This document shows positions 14,751-22,657 of a DNA stretch of 24,480 nucleotides, piece by piece. A program made the translations under genes and the position numbers. Below the pieces are notes generated by a model. It worked only from the letters and a program-made list of their open reading frames with translations, did not search any database and had not been told where the DNA came from. Numbering within the stretch: the stretch's first letter is position 1; the number at the start of each line of letters is the position of its first letter. This stretch comes from Candidatus Eiseniibacteriota bacterium (GTDB taxonomy: Bacteria > Arandabacterota > Arandabacteria > JAGLYR01): the NCBI GenBank assembly GCA_023132135.1, contig JAGLYR010000019.1, positions 1 through 24,480 on the forward strand, given 5' to 3'.

Positions 14751-15846
14751 CAATGAGCTCCCGATAGATCTCCTCATGTATCTCCGCCATTCGCTGCACA
14801 CCCCATTGGGCTACAACCCGCTCCCTCGCTCTGCGCCCCATCTCCCGCCGGTAATCTGCCCTGAGAAAATCGACAACCTTGCATGCGAGATCCGCGGGGT
14901 TTCCGCTCTCGAACAAAACCCCCGAATCCTCTGTGATGATCTCGGGCAAGCCACCGATGCGGGAAGCCGCCACCGGAACCTCGCAGGACATTGCTTCCAG
15001 GGCCGATATGGAAGTAGCCTCCACGAGAGAAGGGATCACCACGACATCGGCCGAGGACAGGTACCCGGGGATTTGAGCGTTGGGAATCGTCCCCAGGAAC
15101 ACGGTTTTCTCCGCGACACCCAGGTCCCGGGCAAGAGTCTCCAGATCCCGGCGAAGGGGCCCGTCGCCGATCAGATACAGCCGGGCGTTCTCCTGCTCGA
15201 GAATCATGGGCATGGCCCGGATCAGGAACTCGACGCCGTTCTTCTCCACCAGCCGCCGCGTGGTCAGGAGGATTCGCTCTTCCCCCTTCCGCTGCAACGT
15301 CCCACCTCCCGGCTTGAACAACTCGGTATCCACCCCATTGACGATGGGCTGCGCGCGGACCTCCGGATGGGTCGATCGGCAGGCTTCGGCCAGCTCCTCC
15401 GAGGTTGTGAGCACGTGGTCGGCTCCCTTCAGGACCAGACCCAATCCCCACCGCCACCCAGGCCTCTGGACGAGACGCAGGAAATGAGAGCTGTGGATCG
15501 TAACTACGAGCGGCTTGCGGAACAGGCGCGCAGCTATCCGGGGCCCCAGCGCCGACTGAAAGGTATGGGCATGAAGAACGTCGGCGTCCCGGCTGCGCTC
15601 CAGAAGCGGGGCGAGTGAGGTCAGCGCCAGTGCAGTCCATCCCGCGACGTTTCTGCCCAAGATGCGCTGGCGAACCACCCGGATGCCGTCCACCGTCTCC
15701 CGCAGAGGGCTCCCCGGCTCCGTTCTACCCGTGATGACTTCCACCTCATGACCGCGGCGCACCAGCTCCCGGCACAGGTAGAACACGTGGTTCTCAATGC
15801 CGCCGGCCCTGGGCGGGAAGTATATGGATTGAACAACGATTCTCAT
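14734..15846 (-). CDS. GT4 family glycosyltransferase
   Basis: A 370-residue GT-B retaining glycosyltransferase. PPRAGGIENHV at 11-21 is the N-terminal glycine loop, NGVDTELFKP at 170-179 is the family's inter-domain motif, R198 and K202 in TTRRLVEKNG contact donor phosphate, and E276/E284 form the E-x7-E motif in LVEATSISALEAM. It would add a sugar from a nucleotide donor to a lipid-linked or soluble glycan in the cytoplasm. The start leaves 3 bases after the methyltransferase stop, with a weak SD, suggesting translational coupling. The end overlaps wecB by 17 bases. Donor is unknown; UDP-ManNAc or UDP-GlcNAc is possible given wecB next door. Confidence 0.93.
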   Translation of the reverse strand: MRIVVQSIYFPPRAGGIENHVFYLCRELVRRGHEVEVITGRTEPGSPLRETVDGIRVVRQRILGRNVAGWTALALTSLAPLLERSRDADVLHAHTFQSALGPRIAARLFRKPLVVTIHSSHFLRLVQRPGWRWGLGLVLKGADHVLTTSEELAEACRSTHPEVRAQPIVNGVDTELFKPGGGTLQRKGEERILLTTRRLVEKNGVEFLIRAMPMILEQENARLYLIGDGPLRRDLETLARDLGVAEKTVFLGTIPNAQIPGYLSSADVVVIPSLVEATSISALEAMSCEVPVAASRIGGLPEIITEDSGVLFESGNPADLACKVVDFLRADYRREMGRRARERVVAQWGVQRMAEIHEEIYRELIDAKER

Positions 15847-15849
15847 GGT

Positions 15850-16563
15850 CTATCCGGGCTTGCGGCCCACTGCTACCAGCGACAGCCCCACGGGCGGATG
15901 CATCCTCTCCTCCGCCCATCGGAAAAGGGGAACCAGACGGTCGTAGAGTCCAATCTGGTTCTCGGGCAGAATCCTGCTCTTGAGAATCCGGGAGTTCAGC
16001 CACCAGCCAAAGGCCCCCGCAAAATGCATGAAGAAGATATGCTCGACGGAGAACCCGGCATGTTCGAGCTTCCGGACGATCTCCCTGCGTCCGTACCGCC
16101 GGTGGTGCTCGACATAGATATCCAGGGTTCCATAGAGTGCCTTCAGAGCGGGAACCAGAAGCAGCAACCGCCCCCCCGGCTGGAGAACCTGGATTATCCT
16201 GGTCAACGCCTTTCCGTCATCCCGGATGTGCTCCAGTACGTTGAGACAGATTGCAGTGTCGAAGTCATACGCCGTCAGCTTATCCACGGAATCCGCTTCG
16301 ATGTCCAGATTCAGTGATTCGAAACGGGTGGGCCCGCCGCTGAACCTCCTCCGCACAGTCTCAACGTACTCATCCCGGATGTCGATACTCACCAGCAGGT
16401 CTCCTCCGAGGAAAGCGCCAGTCAGGTTTCCGATCCCGCATCCGACTTCCAGAATACGCCGGCCGAAGTACGGCCGGATCACGTCCACGATCCAGCTGTT
16501 CATCGAATCCAGCCTGGAAATCCGGTCCAGAGTTTCTCTCGGTATATCCTGTTTATCCATCAT
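15850..16563 (-). CDS. Class I SAM-dependent methyltransferase
   Basis: A 237-residue methyltransferase. Motif I is ILEVGCGIGNLTGAF at 37-51, an acidic SIDI follows at strand two, and LNVLEHIRDDGKAL with LQPGGRLLLLVPA are the usual motifs of the UbiE/type-11 group. The segment YVEHHRRYGRREIV is common in methyltransferases found in polysaccharide clusters. Likely role is O- or N-methylation of a glycan or its lipid precursor; this is inferred from location. ATG at 16563 has AAGG six bases upstream; a second ATG follows at once (16560). In-frame ATGs at 16617 and 16638 lie in palindromic element B and would add residues of repeat origin. The stop is 3 bases from the GT4 start. Confidence 0.87.
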   Translation of the reverse strand: MMDKQDIPRETLDRISRLDSMNSWIVDVIRPYFGRRILEVGCGIGNLTGAFLGGDLLVSIDIRDEYVETVRRRFSGGPTRFESLNLDIEADSVDKLTAYDFDTAICLNVLEHIRDDGKALTRIIQVLQPGGRLLLLVPALKALYGTLDIYVEHHRRYGRREIVRKLEHAGFSVEHIFFMHFAGAFGWWLNSRILKSRILPENQIGLYDRLVPLFRWAEERMHPPVGLSLVAVGRKPG

Positions 16564-16591
16564 ACCCGGCCTTGATCCATCCCGAGCTCTA

Positions 16592-16649
16592 TTGATCCAT
16601 TGATCAACTTGCTCCATTGCTCCGCCTGGATCACGCATGATGCAGGCTA
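16592..16649 (-). repeat. Palindromic intergenic element, copy B
   Basis: Short arms at 16624-16632 and 16639-16647 pair with one mismatch around a 6-base loop. The right arm runs into the TAG stop (16647-16649) of the GT2 gene. The tail at 16612-16629 matches all 18 bases of the tail in copy C, and 16592-16601 (TTGATCCATT) is also shared with C. The stem is much shorter than in copies A and C, so termini and tail are conserved while the stem interior varies. Confidence 0.75.
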
Positions 16650-17330
16650 GTCGACGAAACGGAACTTGATCAAGGTCCACAGTGCCACGACCGCGTCGCG
16701 CCACGTGATCTTCTTCCCCTCTGCATAGGAGCGGCCGTTGTACGAAATGGGAACCTCGAACGTCTTGAACTTGCCCTTGAACACCTTGGCCGTCAGCTCC
16801 GGTTCGAGATCGAAGCTCCGCGACTTGAGATCGAAGCTCCGGATCACATCAATTCGGAATGCCTTGTAGCAAGTCTCCATATCCGTCAGCATCGTGTTGT
16901 ACAGCAGGTTCGTGACGAAAGTCAGGAACCGGTTGGCCATGTAGTGCCAGAACATGAACACCCGGTGCGAACCGAGAAACCGTGTGCCGTACACGACATC
17001 GGCCTTTCCGCTGACGATGGGCTCGAGAACCACCGGGTAGTCGGAGGGTGAGTACTCCAGGTCCGCATCCTGGATAATCACAATATCCCCCTCGGCGTGC
17101 CTTACGCCCGTGGCCACAGCAGCTCCCTTCCCCTGGTTATGGCTGTGATACACCCTCTTGATGTTTGAATCATCCAGGGACTCCAGAAGGTCGCGGGTTC
17201 CATCCGTCGAGCCGTCGTCGACGACGATGATTTCCCTCTCCATTTCCAGCGGCGCGTTCTGAACCGCCTCTATTACCTGCAGCACGGTGTCTTTCTCGTT
17301 GAAAACCGGCATGATAACTGACAGTTTCAA
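16647..17330 (-). CDS. Polyprenyl-phosphate glycosyltransferase-like GT2 (TTG start)
   Basis: A 227-residue GT2. LSVIMPVFNEKDTV starts the fold, VVDDGSTDGT at 37-46 and QDADLEYSP at 87-95 are the nucleotide and metal motifs, and METCYKAFR, RSFDLEPELTAKVF and FEVPISYNGRSYAEGKKI are typical of DPM1/GtrB-like enzymes in polysaccharide clusters. There are no strong C-terminal membrane segments. TTG at 17330 is chosen because the upstream TGA overlaps it (TTGA) and GGAGG lies seven bases before; the first ATG would remove the first beta strand. An open frame continues upstream to 17891 but is out-of-frame GT-C coding sequence. It ends at TAG inside element B. Likely product is a polyprenyl-phosphate sugar for the GT-C protein encoded just upstream (inferred). 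Confidence 0.88.
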   Translation of the reverse strand: MKLSVIMPVFNEKDTVLQVIEAVQNAPLEMEREIIVVDDGSTDGTRDLLESLDDSNIKRVYHSHNQGKGAAVATGVRHAEGDIVIIQDADLEYSPSDYPVVLEPIVSGKADVVYGTRFLGSHRVFMFWHYMANRFLTFVTNLLYNTMLTDMETCYKAFRIDVIRSFDLKSRSFDLEPELTAKVFKGKFKTFEVPISYNGRSYAEGKKITWRDAVVALWTLIKFRFVD

Positions 17331-18988
17331 GGCTCTTCCTCCCCCTCCCAATCCATGAATCGCATGACGATGGTCCGGGGTTCCTGCTCCGTGACATGGA
17401 CCACGGGAAACTTGTCCGGATCCGAGAGAATCGCCGGCACGAGGTAGCGAGCACTCGTTCCCGTCCACTGGAACTGATCCACGACGATGTGGGTCGCGCC
17501 CACTTCTCTGAACCCCCCCACCACTTCCTGCGGATCCTTCGAGAACTTGTAGCCCATGGCCCGCCGGCCGCTCGTCAGGTAGAACAGATAGGGTTTCCGG
17601 CACACAAAGACACTCCCCGCCGGAGTTTCGTCCCGCGCCCAGAACGCCGCGTTGAAATAGCTCTTCCAGTCCGGGGAATACCCGCGGCCCGCGCGCGCCT
17701 CGGCCCGATCCGCCAGAAGGGTCCCCATCACCATCACTGCGGCCAACCCGGCGACAACACCCTCCTGCATCCCCTTCCAGCCTCGTCGCGTGAACCACGA
17801 CAGGATAGCCCACAGACCGGTCAGCAGACAGAAAAACAGCAACGGGATCACCGGCACAATGAACCGCACCGACGCCCAGACGCTGGGCCACACGGCGCAG
17901 ATTCCAAGAAAACCGAGGAGATAGAGATCCGCAACCGTGCGGTGGCGCAGCAGACGATAGGCGAGACCCACGGCAGTCAGAGAGCTTACCACCAACCAGA
18001 GCAGCTGCACCGCCGGCCCCGGCGAAGCGCCCTCGGCGCCCGTAAAGGGAACGAGCGTCTGCGGGACAATCTGGTAGAAATAGATTTTCGCGTTGCCCCC
18101 GATCCGGGAAAGGAAATCCACTGCCGAAAGCATCCCCTCATAGGGCTTGTAGGGATCTTTCATCAGAAAATAGTCGAAGTAGGTCTGACCGCCGCCTATG
18201 CGATGCGATCGCAGCGCCCAGGGAAGGGCCAGCAGCACCACCCCTCCGATGAATCCGAAGGCCCATTTTGTCTTGCGCCGAAACAGGAGAACCAGGAACA
18301 CACCCGCGGCCAGAGCAATTCCCACCGCCTTGAGGTAGTAGGCCGTCATCACCAGGGCAAGGGCCACCGGCACCCACACACGTTCGGGCCACCGGTCCTC
18401 GCCCAAAGCAATCCATCCCAGAGCAAGGAAAGACACGAAGAGATACGGCACCTCGGCCAGAATGATACTGCTGTGGCACAGAATATCCGGGCTCAGGACC
18501 GCCAGAACCGCGGCCCCGACCGCCACGACGGGTTCGCTGCCCTTTCGGAAAACCGGATAGTACAGGGCAGCCGCTCCCACACACGCCACGACTCCCACCA
18601 GCTTCAACGCCATCAAGCTTTCCCGGGACACGGCCATCACGGCCGCCAGGATCAGTGGAAACATGAAGGGATACTTCATATCCGGCTTCTGGTCCGGCGA
18701 GTTGATATGACTCAATCCCTTTCCGGCCAGGAGAGATTTGCCCAGAACAACGTACTGCGCATTGTCCCCGATGGTGGATAGAAGCGGGTTGAAAAACAAC
18801 CCGCACAAGCCCGCGGCAACCAGTCCCAGGACAAGAGGCACACTCCAGGGCTTCCCGGCCCACGTCCGGACTCGACGCAGGGCGCCGTGCTCACCCTCCC
18901 GCGCTCCCTTTCCCTTGTCCACGCGGAGGCGTTTTCGCCTGTCGCCCCGGTTTCCCTTCTTCCGGGCATTGCCGCCAGCTTGATCCAT
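17327..18988 (-). CDS. GT-C (GT39/ArnT-like) integral membrane glycosyltransferase
   Basis: About 553 residues. After a 45-residue, strongly basic N-terminus, the first membrane helix (VPLVLGLVAAGLCGLFFNPL) is followed by the loop IGDNAQYVVLGKSLLAGKGL, whose acidic residue resembles the GT-C catalytic Asp/Glu, and HINSPDQKPDMKYPFMFPLI matches the usual ArnT/GT39 loop. Roughly ten hydrophobic helices follow, then a periplasmic domain of about 130 residues. It would transfer sugar from a polyprenyl-phosphate donor outside the cytoplasmic membrane. ATG at 18988 (MDQAGG) lies in the conserved tail of element C with GGAG ten bases upstream. An in-frame ATG at 19054 sits in the hairpin and is less likely. 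It is coupled to the following GT2 by a TTGA overlap. Confidence 0.82.
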   Translation of the reverse strand: MDQAGGNARKKGNRGDRRKRLRVDKGKGAREGEHGALRRVRTWAGKPWSVPLVLGLVAAGLCGLFFNPLLSTIGDNAQYVVLGKSLLAGKGLSHINSPDQKPDMKYPFMFPLILAAVMAVSRESLMALKLVGVVACVGAAALYYPVFRKGSEPVVAVGAAVLAVLSPDILCHSSIILAEVPYLFVSFLALGWIALGEDRWPERVWVPVALALVMTAYYLKAVGIALAAGVFLVLLFRRKTKWAFGFIGGVVLLALPWALRSHRIGGGQTYFDYFLMKDPYKPYEGMLSAVDFLSRIGGNAKIYFYQIVPQTLVPFTGAEGASPGPAVQLLWLVVSSLTAVGLAYRLLRHRTVADLYLLGFLGICAVWPSVWASVRFIVPVIPLLFFCLLTGLWAILSWFTRRGWKGMQEGVVAGLAAVMVMGTLLADRAEARAGRGYSPDWKSYFNAAFWARDETPAGSVFVCRKPYLFYLTSGRRAMGYKFSKDPQEVVGGFREVGATHIVVDQFQWTGTSARYLVPAILSDPDKFPVVHVTEQEPRTIVMRFMDWEGEEEP

Positions 18989-19065
18989 TACTCCATTGCT
19001 CCGCCTGGTGCTCCGCCTGAACCATGCACGAGCCCCGTGCCGGGGCTCGTGCATGATTCAGGCTA
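18980..19065 (-). repeat. Palindromic intergenic element, copy C
   Basis: This is the best copy. Arms at 19015-19036 and 19042-19063 are 22 bases each with a single mismatch around a 5-base loop. The outer end abuts the TAG stop (19063-19065) of the ArnC-like gene. The 18-bp tail CTCCATTGCTCCGCCTGG lies at 18991-19008, and TGCTCCGCCTG is repeated beside it (19009-19019). TTGATCCATT at 18980-18989 matches copy B and supplies, on the minus strand, the ATGGATCAA taken as the start of the GT-C gene. There is no U-tract after the stem, so REP-type is preferred over an intrinsic terminator. Confidence 0.85.
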
Positions 19066-20016
19066 GTCCAAAGTCTCCAGCACCGAGTAGTCTCGTTCAT
19101 CCGACTGCTGTATGCGCGCTATCATCTCGCCCAGCAACCCAATGGAGACAAACTGGACGCCAACCATCATCAGGAGAACACCCAACATCAACAGTGGTGT
19201 CCTTCCCTGGATGTCACCATGCTGGAATTTGAGAATCAGGAGGTAGGAATTGATAATGATGCCCACCAGGTTGAGAACTATCCCCGTCGTTCCAAACAAG
19301 TGCAGCGGCGAACGGGTATAGCGGGTGATCATGACAACCGTGAGGAGATCGAGGAATCCCCGTATGAACCGCTGGAGGCCATACTTCGTCCTGCCATACT
19401 TGCGCTCCCGATGGCGAACCTCCACCTCGGCGACGCGGAATCCCCGCCAGTGAGCCAGAACCGGCAGGTACCGGTGGAGTTCCCCATACACCGCTATCTC
19501 CCTGGTAACTGCTTTCCGGTAGGCCTTGAGTCCACAGTTGAAATCGTGGATGCGGATCCCGCTCACGCGAGACGTCACCCAGTTGAAACACCTGGACGGC
19601 CATCGTTTCGTCCACGGGTCCTGCCGCTGCCTTTTCCAGCCGGACACCAGATCGTACCCTTCGTCCATTCTCGCAAGGAGCTTCCCGATTTCCCCCGGAT
19701 CATCCTGCAGATCGCCGTCCATGGTGACGATGAAGTTCCCGCGCGCGGCTTCGAAACCGAATGCCAGGGCCGCAGCCTTCCCATAGTTCCTTCGGAACCG
19801 AATCGCCCGGATACCCGGTCTCTCGGAGTGAAGCTTCGCGACGGCATCGAACGACCCGTCCACGCTCCCGTCGTCGACAAAGATAATCTCATAGGAAAGA
19901 CCCAGTGTGGTCAGACTCTCCCGAATCCCTCTCTCCAGCTCCACCAGGCTCTCGACTTCGTTGAACAGAGGTACAACCACCGATACCTCGGGCTGGGCAA
20001 TTGCTGGTTCACTCAT
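19063..20016 (-). CDS. ArnC/GtrB-like membrane GT2
   Basis: A 317-residue polyprenyl-phosphate glycosyltransferase. VSVVVPLFNEVESL begins the GT2 domain, FVDDGSVDGS at 46-55 binds nucleotide, and MDGDLQDDPGEI at 99-110 holds the DxD. HDFNCGLKAYRK and RKYGRTKYGLQRF are hallmark segments. Two C-terminal helices (about 240-264 and 274-298) anchor it, as in GtrB and ArnC. It would load a sugar on undecaprenyl phosphate. ATG at 20016 overlaps the preceding gene's TGA by 4 bases, with GGGGG nine bases upstream. The C-terminal tail ends at TAG within palindromic element C. A GT-C enzyme lies on either side, so donor-maker and donor-user are probably paired. Confidence 0.94.
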   Translation of the reverse strand: MSEPAIAQPEVSVVVPLFNEVESLVELERGIRESLTTLGLSYEIIFVDDGSVDGSFDAVAKLHSERPGIRAIRFRRNYGKAAALAFGFEAARGNFIVTMDGDLQDDPGEIGKLLARMDEGYDLVSGWKRQRQDPWTKRWPSRCFNWVTSRVSGIRIHDFNCGLKAYRKAVTREIAVYGELHRYLPVLAHWRGFRVAEVEVRHRERKYGRTKYGLQRFIRGFLDLLTVVMITRYTRSPLHLFGTTGIVLNLVGIIINSYLLILKFQHGDIQGRTPLLMLGVLLMMVGVQFVSIGLLGEMIARIQQSDERDYSVLETLD

Positions 20017-22250
20017 GGCCTGGCACCCCCATCACGGCCTGTGTTTTGAAGATTCCTTCGAAGCGCCTGCAGGTACATTCCGGCCCGGGCATCGCGCGGG
20101 TTCAGGGCCAGCACCCGGCGCCACACACTTGCCGCCTCGGCCACGCGCCCGGCGCGCGCGTAGGCCGCTCCCATGTCACTCAGCACCGCCAGATCCTCCG
20201 GAGCCAGCAAGGCCGCTCTCTGCATCATTTCCAAAGCCGCTTCTCTCTGTCCCAGCCGCTCGAGCAAGACGCCGAGAGCCAGTGTCGCTGCCGCGTTTTC
20301 AGGATATGCCTCCAGGAAGGCCTGCAGCTCCCCCTCCGCCTCCGCCCAGTTTCCCGCACCCAGCTGCTCCAACCCGCGTTCGTAGCTCGTCGGATTGTAG
20401 CGGTTTGCGCCCGGCTCCACGCCGGCCCATCCCCGAAGACGGTACAGACTCGACTCGGTCGGCCCGATGACGTAGCGCCGGAGGAATACCAGGGAGTCCG
20501 ACACGCCTGGGAAGTCGGACTGCAGGAATTCGTTCAGGGCTCCATCCCGAAGAAGCAGGTGCGTGATGGGATAGCCCCGGAAACGCTCCACGTCCCTCTG
20601 CTTGGCAATACGCCCGTACGCCGGCAATGTCCGCATCTCATTCTGAAGGGAGAGAGTTGTTGCTGTCGTCCCGACCACAAACGCGCCGGAACCCAGGATT
20701 TCTCCCAGATCCTCCGAGACGTCCCTCAGCGAATGTCTTTCCCATGCGCGCGCGTCGCGCTGGAGACTGCCGTTGACGGCCAGAATGATTCCCATGAGCA
20801 CAATAGCGAGCGCGGCCCGGACCGGCATCCCCGCCGACCGCCCCACCGGCCGCCCCGAAAGCGCGCACACAATCCCCGCAGTAACGGCGGAGGCAACCGC
20901 AGCAACGAAAAGCACCAACCCGGGGGAGTTCACAAGATGCGACAGGGCCGTGAACACCGATCGTGGATCCAGCCCCACCGCGCGCAGTAGAGCCTGAGAT
21001 CCAATCTGGTGCCTGGCCATATATACCGGAACTTCAATCAATGCCTGGAACCATATGAATACGCTGAAGATAAACACCCGCGCGAGATGCCCCCTCCCTC
21101 GTGTGGACTCCTCCCCCGTGACCCCCGCCAGAAGCCGGCGGAGCGCCAACCCCGAAAGGAGAGCCGCCGCCGGAATAAGCTGCAGGTGATACCGGAGAGG
21201 CCGGTATTCCAGCAGGGCAAGAGCCACAACTCCCCCCACGAACCACAGGGCACAGAAGGATTCAATCCAGTACGTTCTGCCCCGCCGGGACTTCCAGTGG
21301 GATGCGAAAGAGAAAGCTGCGAACACCGCCAGAAGACCCACGACCGGCATTCTCCCGAAGAACCGCACATTGGTGCCCGCTCCCGTCAGAGCGAACAACC
21401 GATCCGTCAGGAACCCGACCACTCCACCACCATCTGCAGATCCCTCCCTGGCATAATGAGCGAGCAGATTGTGATCCAGGAAATCCCGGATCACGGCCGG
21501 ATGCGGAACCAGTATCGCCAGAATCCAGATCGCGGCTCCCGCCGCCAGACCGCAGAGAAACAACCCCGCGTTCCTCCAACCGCGATCGGCGCCAGGCTCC
21601 TCCCGAAACAGGACCAGCCACAGCACCGTCACAGGCAACAACACCAGAGCGTGCAGCTTGACGAAGAAGGCTGCCGCGGCCAGTGCGACGCCCGCAGAAA
21701 GAAGATGCCACCTCCGCAGAGGATACCGCAGCAGGAAGAATGGAACCAAGAGCACAACCAGGATCATGAGGGATTCGCACATGGGCATGCGGTTGTACGC
21801 AACCAGGAAGAAGTTCACCGCCGAGATCAGGCCCGCCATCCACGCGACCCACCAATCCTTCCGCATCCCGAGCCACATGACGAGAATCAGGATACCTATG
21901 CCCGGCAGTACACCGGTGAAATTCGCCTGCCACAACCCGACTCCGAACCCGGCAAACGCCAGGTACGCCAGTACGCTGGAAAGCGGGTAATACAGGAAGA
22001 TCGGGGCCGCCGGGTCGGTTTCCCAGGCTCCCCACAGAAGCTTCGACCTTGCCCCATCGACAATCCGGGCTCCATCCGTGTAGGGAGCATGACTCCACGT
22101 CATGCCCAACGGCGGATCCGCGGACAGATCGTAGAGGCGTAACCACAGGCCCACAGCGAGAACCAACAGCAGGAGCCCCCATTGCCAGATCGGCGGGGGA
22201 GTCCGTATCCCGGATTCTCTGTCTTTCGCCTGCGTCGTCGAAGTCTTCAC
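20013..22250 (-). CDS. GT-C-like membrane glycosyltransferase with C-terminal TPR domain
   Basis: A 745-residue protein starting with GTG. About a dozen hydrophobic helices span residues 24-490; the first loop (DLSADPPLGMTWSHAPYTDG) contains acidic residues as expected for ArnT/GT39-like enzymes, and FFVKLHALVLLPVT is typical of the family. A soluble domain follows (about 495-625), then TPR-like repeats at about 635-735 (WAEAEGELQAFLEAYPENA, REAALEMMQRAALLAPEDL, VAEAASVWRRVLALNPRDA). The transferase part would use a polyprenyl-phosphate sugar; the TPR tail suggests a partner protein. The GTG at 22250 overlaps the DUF2304 gene's TGA (GTGA) and GGAGGAGG lies 14 bases upstream. The end overlaps the ArnC-like gene. 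No catalytic test is possible from sequence alone. Confidence 0.85.
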   Translation of the reverse strand: MKTSTTQAKDRESGIRTPPPIWQWGLLLLVLAVGLWLRLYDLSADPPLGMTWSHAPYTDGARIVDGARSKLLWGAWETDPAAPIFLYYPLSSVLAYLAFAGFGVGLWQANFTGVLPGIGILILVMWLGMRKDWWVAWMAGLISAVNFFLVAYNRMPMCESLMILVVLLVPFFLLRYPLRRWHLLSAGVALAAAAFFVKLHALVLLPVTVLWLVLFREEPGADRGWRNAGLFLCGLAAGAAIWILAILVPHPAVIRDFLDHNLLAHYAREGSADGGGVVGFLTDRLFALTGAGTNVRFFGRMPVVGLLAVFAAFSFASHWKSRRGRTYWIESFCALWFVGGVVALALLEYRPLRYHLQLIPAAALLSGLALRRLLAGVTGEESTRGRGHLARVFIFSVFIWFQALIEVPVYMARHQIGSQALLRAVGLDPRSVFTALSHLVNSPGLVLFVAAVASAVTAGIVCALSGRPVGRSAGMPVRAALAIVLMGIILAVNGSLQRDARAWERHSLRDVSEDLGEILGSGAFVVGTTATTLSLQNEMRTLPAYGRIAKQRDVERFRGYPITHLLLRDGALNEFLQSDFPGVSDSLVFLRRYVIGPTESSLYRLRGWAGVEPGANRYNPTSYERGLEQLGAGNWAEAEGELQAFLEAYPENAAATLALGVLLERLGQREAALEMMQRAALLAPEDLAVLSDMGAAYARAGRVAEAASVWRRVLALNPRDARAGMYLQALRRNLQNTGRDGGARP

Positions 22251-22621
22251 CTCTGACTCGAATCCTCCTCCCGCCGTTCCCTGAATCGATCCAGATCTTC
22301 GGTGAGGAGCGCCGCCTGCTGGGCCAGCTTCTTCACCTGGTCGCTGAGTTGCGAAAGCTTAGTCGAAAAATGCAGGCTGATGACCGTGAGAAACATCAAC
22401 CCGCCGAAAAAGAGCGTCGAGGCCATGATCTTCGCCCCAACCAGATGTGTCAGCCGGACCGCAAGAGATTCCCACGTCGCAAGAACAAAGACGACAACCC
22501 CGGTCATAATCCACACCCAGGAATACTCCTCCCGCAGCCGCCGTTTTCTCACCAGTTCAACGATGACGATCAGGAGCAGCACACTCAAAGTGATCGCCAT
22601 GATCCTTATTCTCGGGTTCAT
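22247..22621 (-). CDS. DUF2304 small membrane protein
   Basis: A 124-residue protein with three predicted membrane helices (about 8-24, 34-52 and 65-84). The conserved-looking RRLREEYSWVW lies between the first two, and a coiled coil (about 85-115) forms the C-terminus. This matches DUF2304 proteins, which are commonly encoded beside DPM1-like GT2 genes; a role as membrane anchor or partner for the GT2 is a reasonable inference. GGAGG five bases before ATG at 22621 supports the start; ATG at 22600 is an alternative. It lies 36 bases after the GT2 gene and overlaps the GTG of the TPR-tailed GT-C gene by 4 bases. Confidence 0.85.
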   Translation of the reverse strand: MNPRIRIMAITLSVLLLIVIVELVRKRRLREEYSWVWIMTGVVVFVLATWESLAVRLTHLVGAKIMASTLFFGGLMFLTVISLHFSTKLSQLSDQVKKLAQQAALLTEDLDRFRERREEDSSQR

Positions 22622-22657
22622 CTCCGCCTCCTGCCCTCAGGCCCGGCTCCCGCCGGA

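Noticed and set aside
16806-16841. A 15-bp direct repeat with 21-bp period inside the GT2 gene
   Set aside because: It encodes RSFDL twice in a region where related GT2 proteins have the same length, so it looks like ordinary coding similarity rather than an expansion.
17331-17891. N-terminal extension of the TTG-start GT2
   Set aside because: It is the GT-C gene read out of frame; the GT2 fold begins at LSVIMP and a strong SD lies before the TTG.
19015-19063. Hairpin C as a rho-independent terminator
   Set aside because: No U-tract follows the stem, the outer arm abuts the stop codon, and the next gene starts within about 30 bases; a REP-like element fits better.
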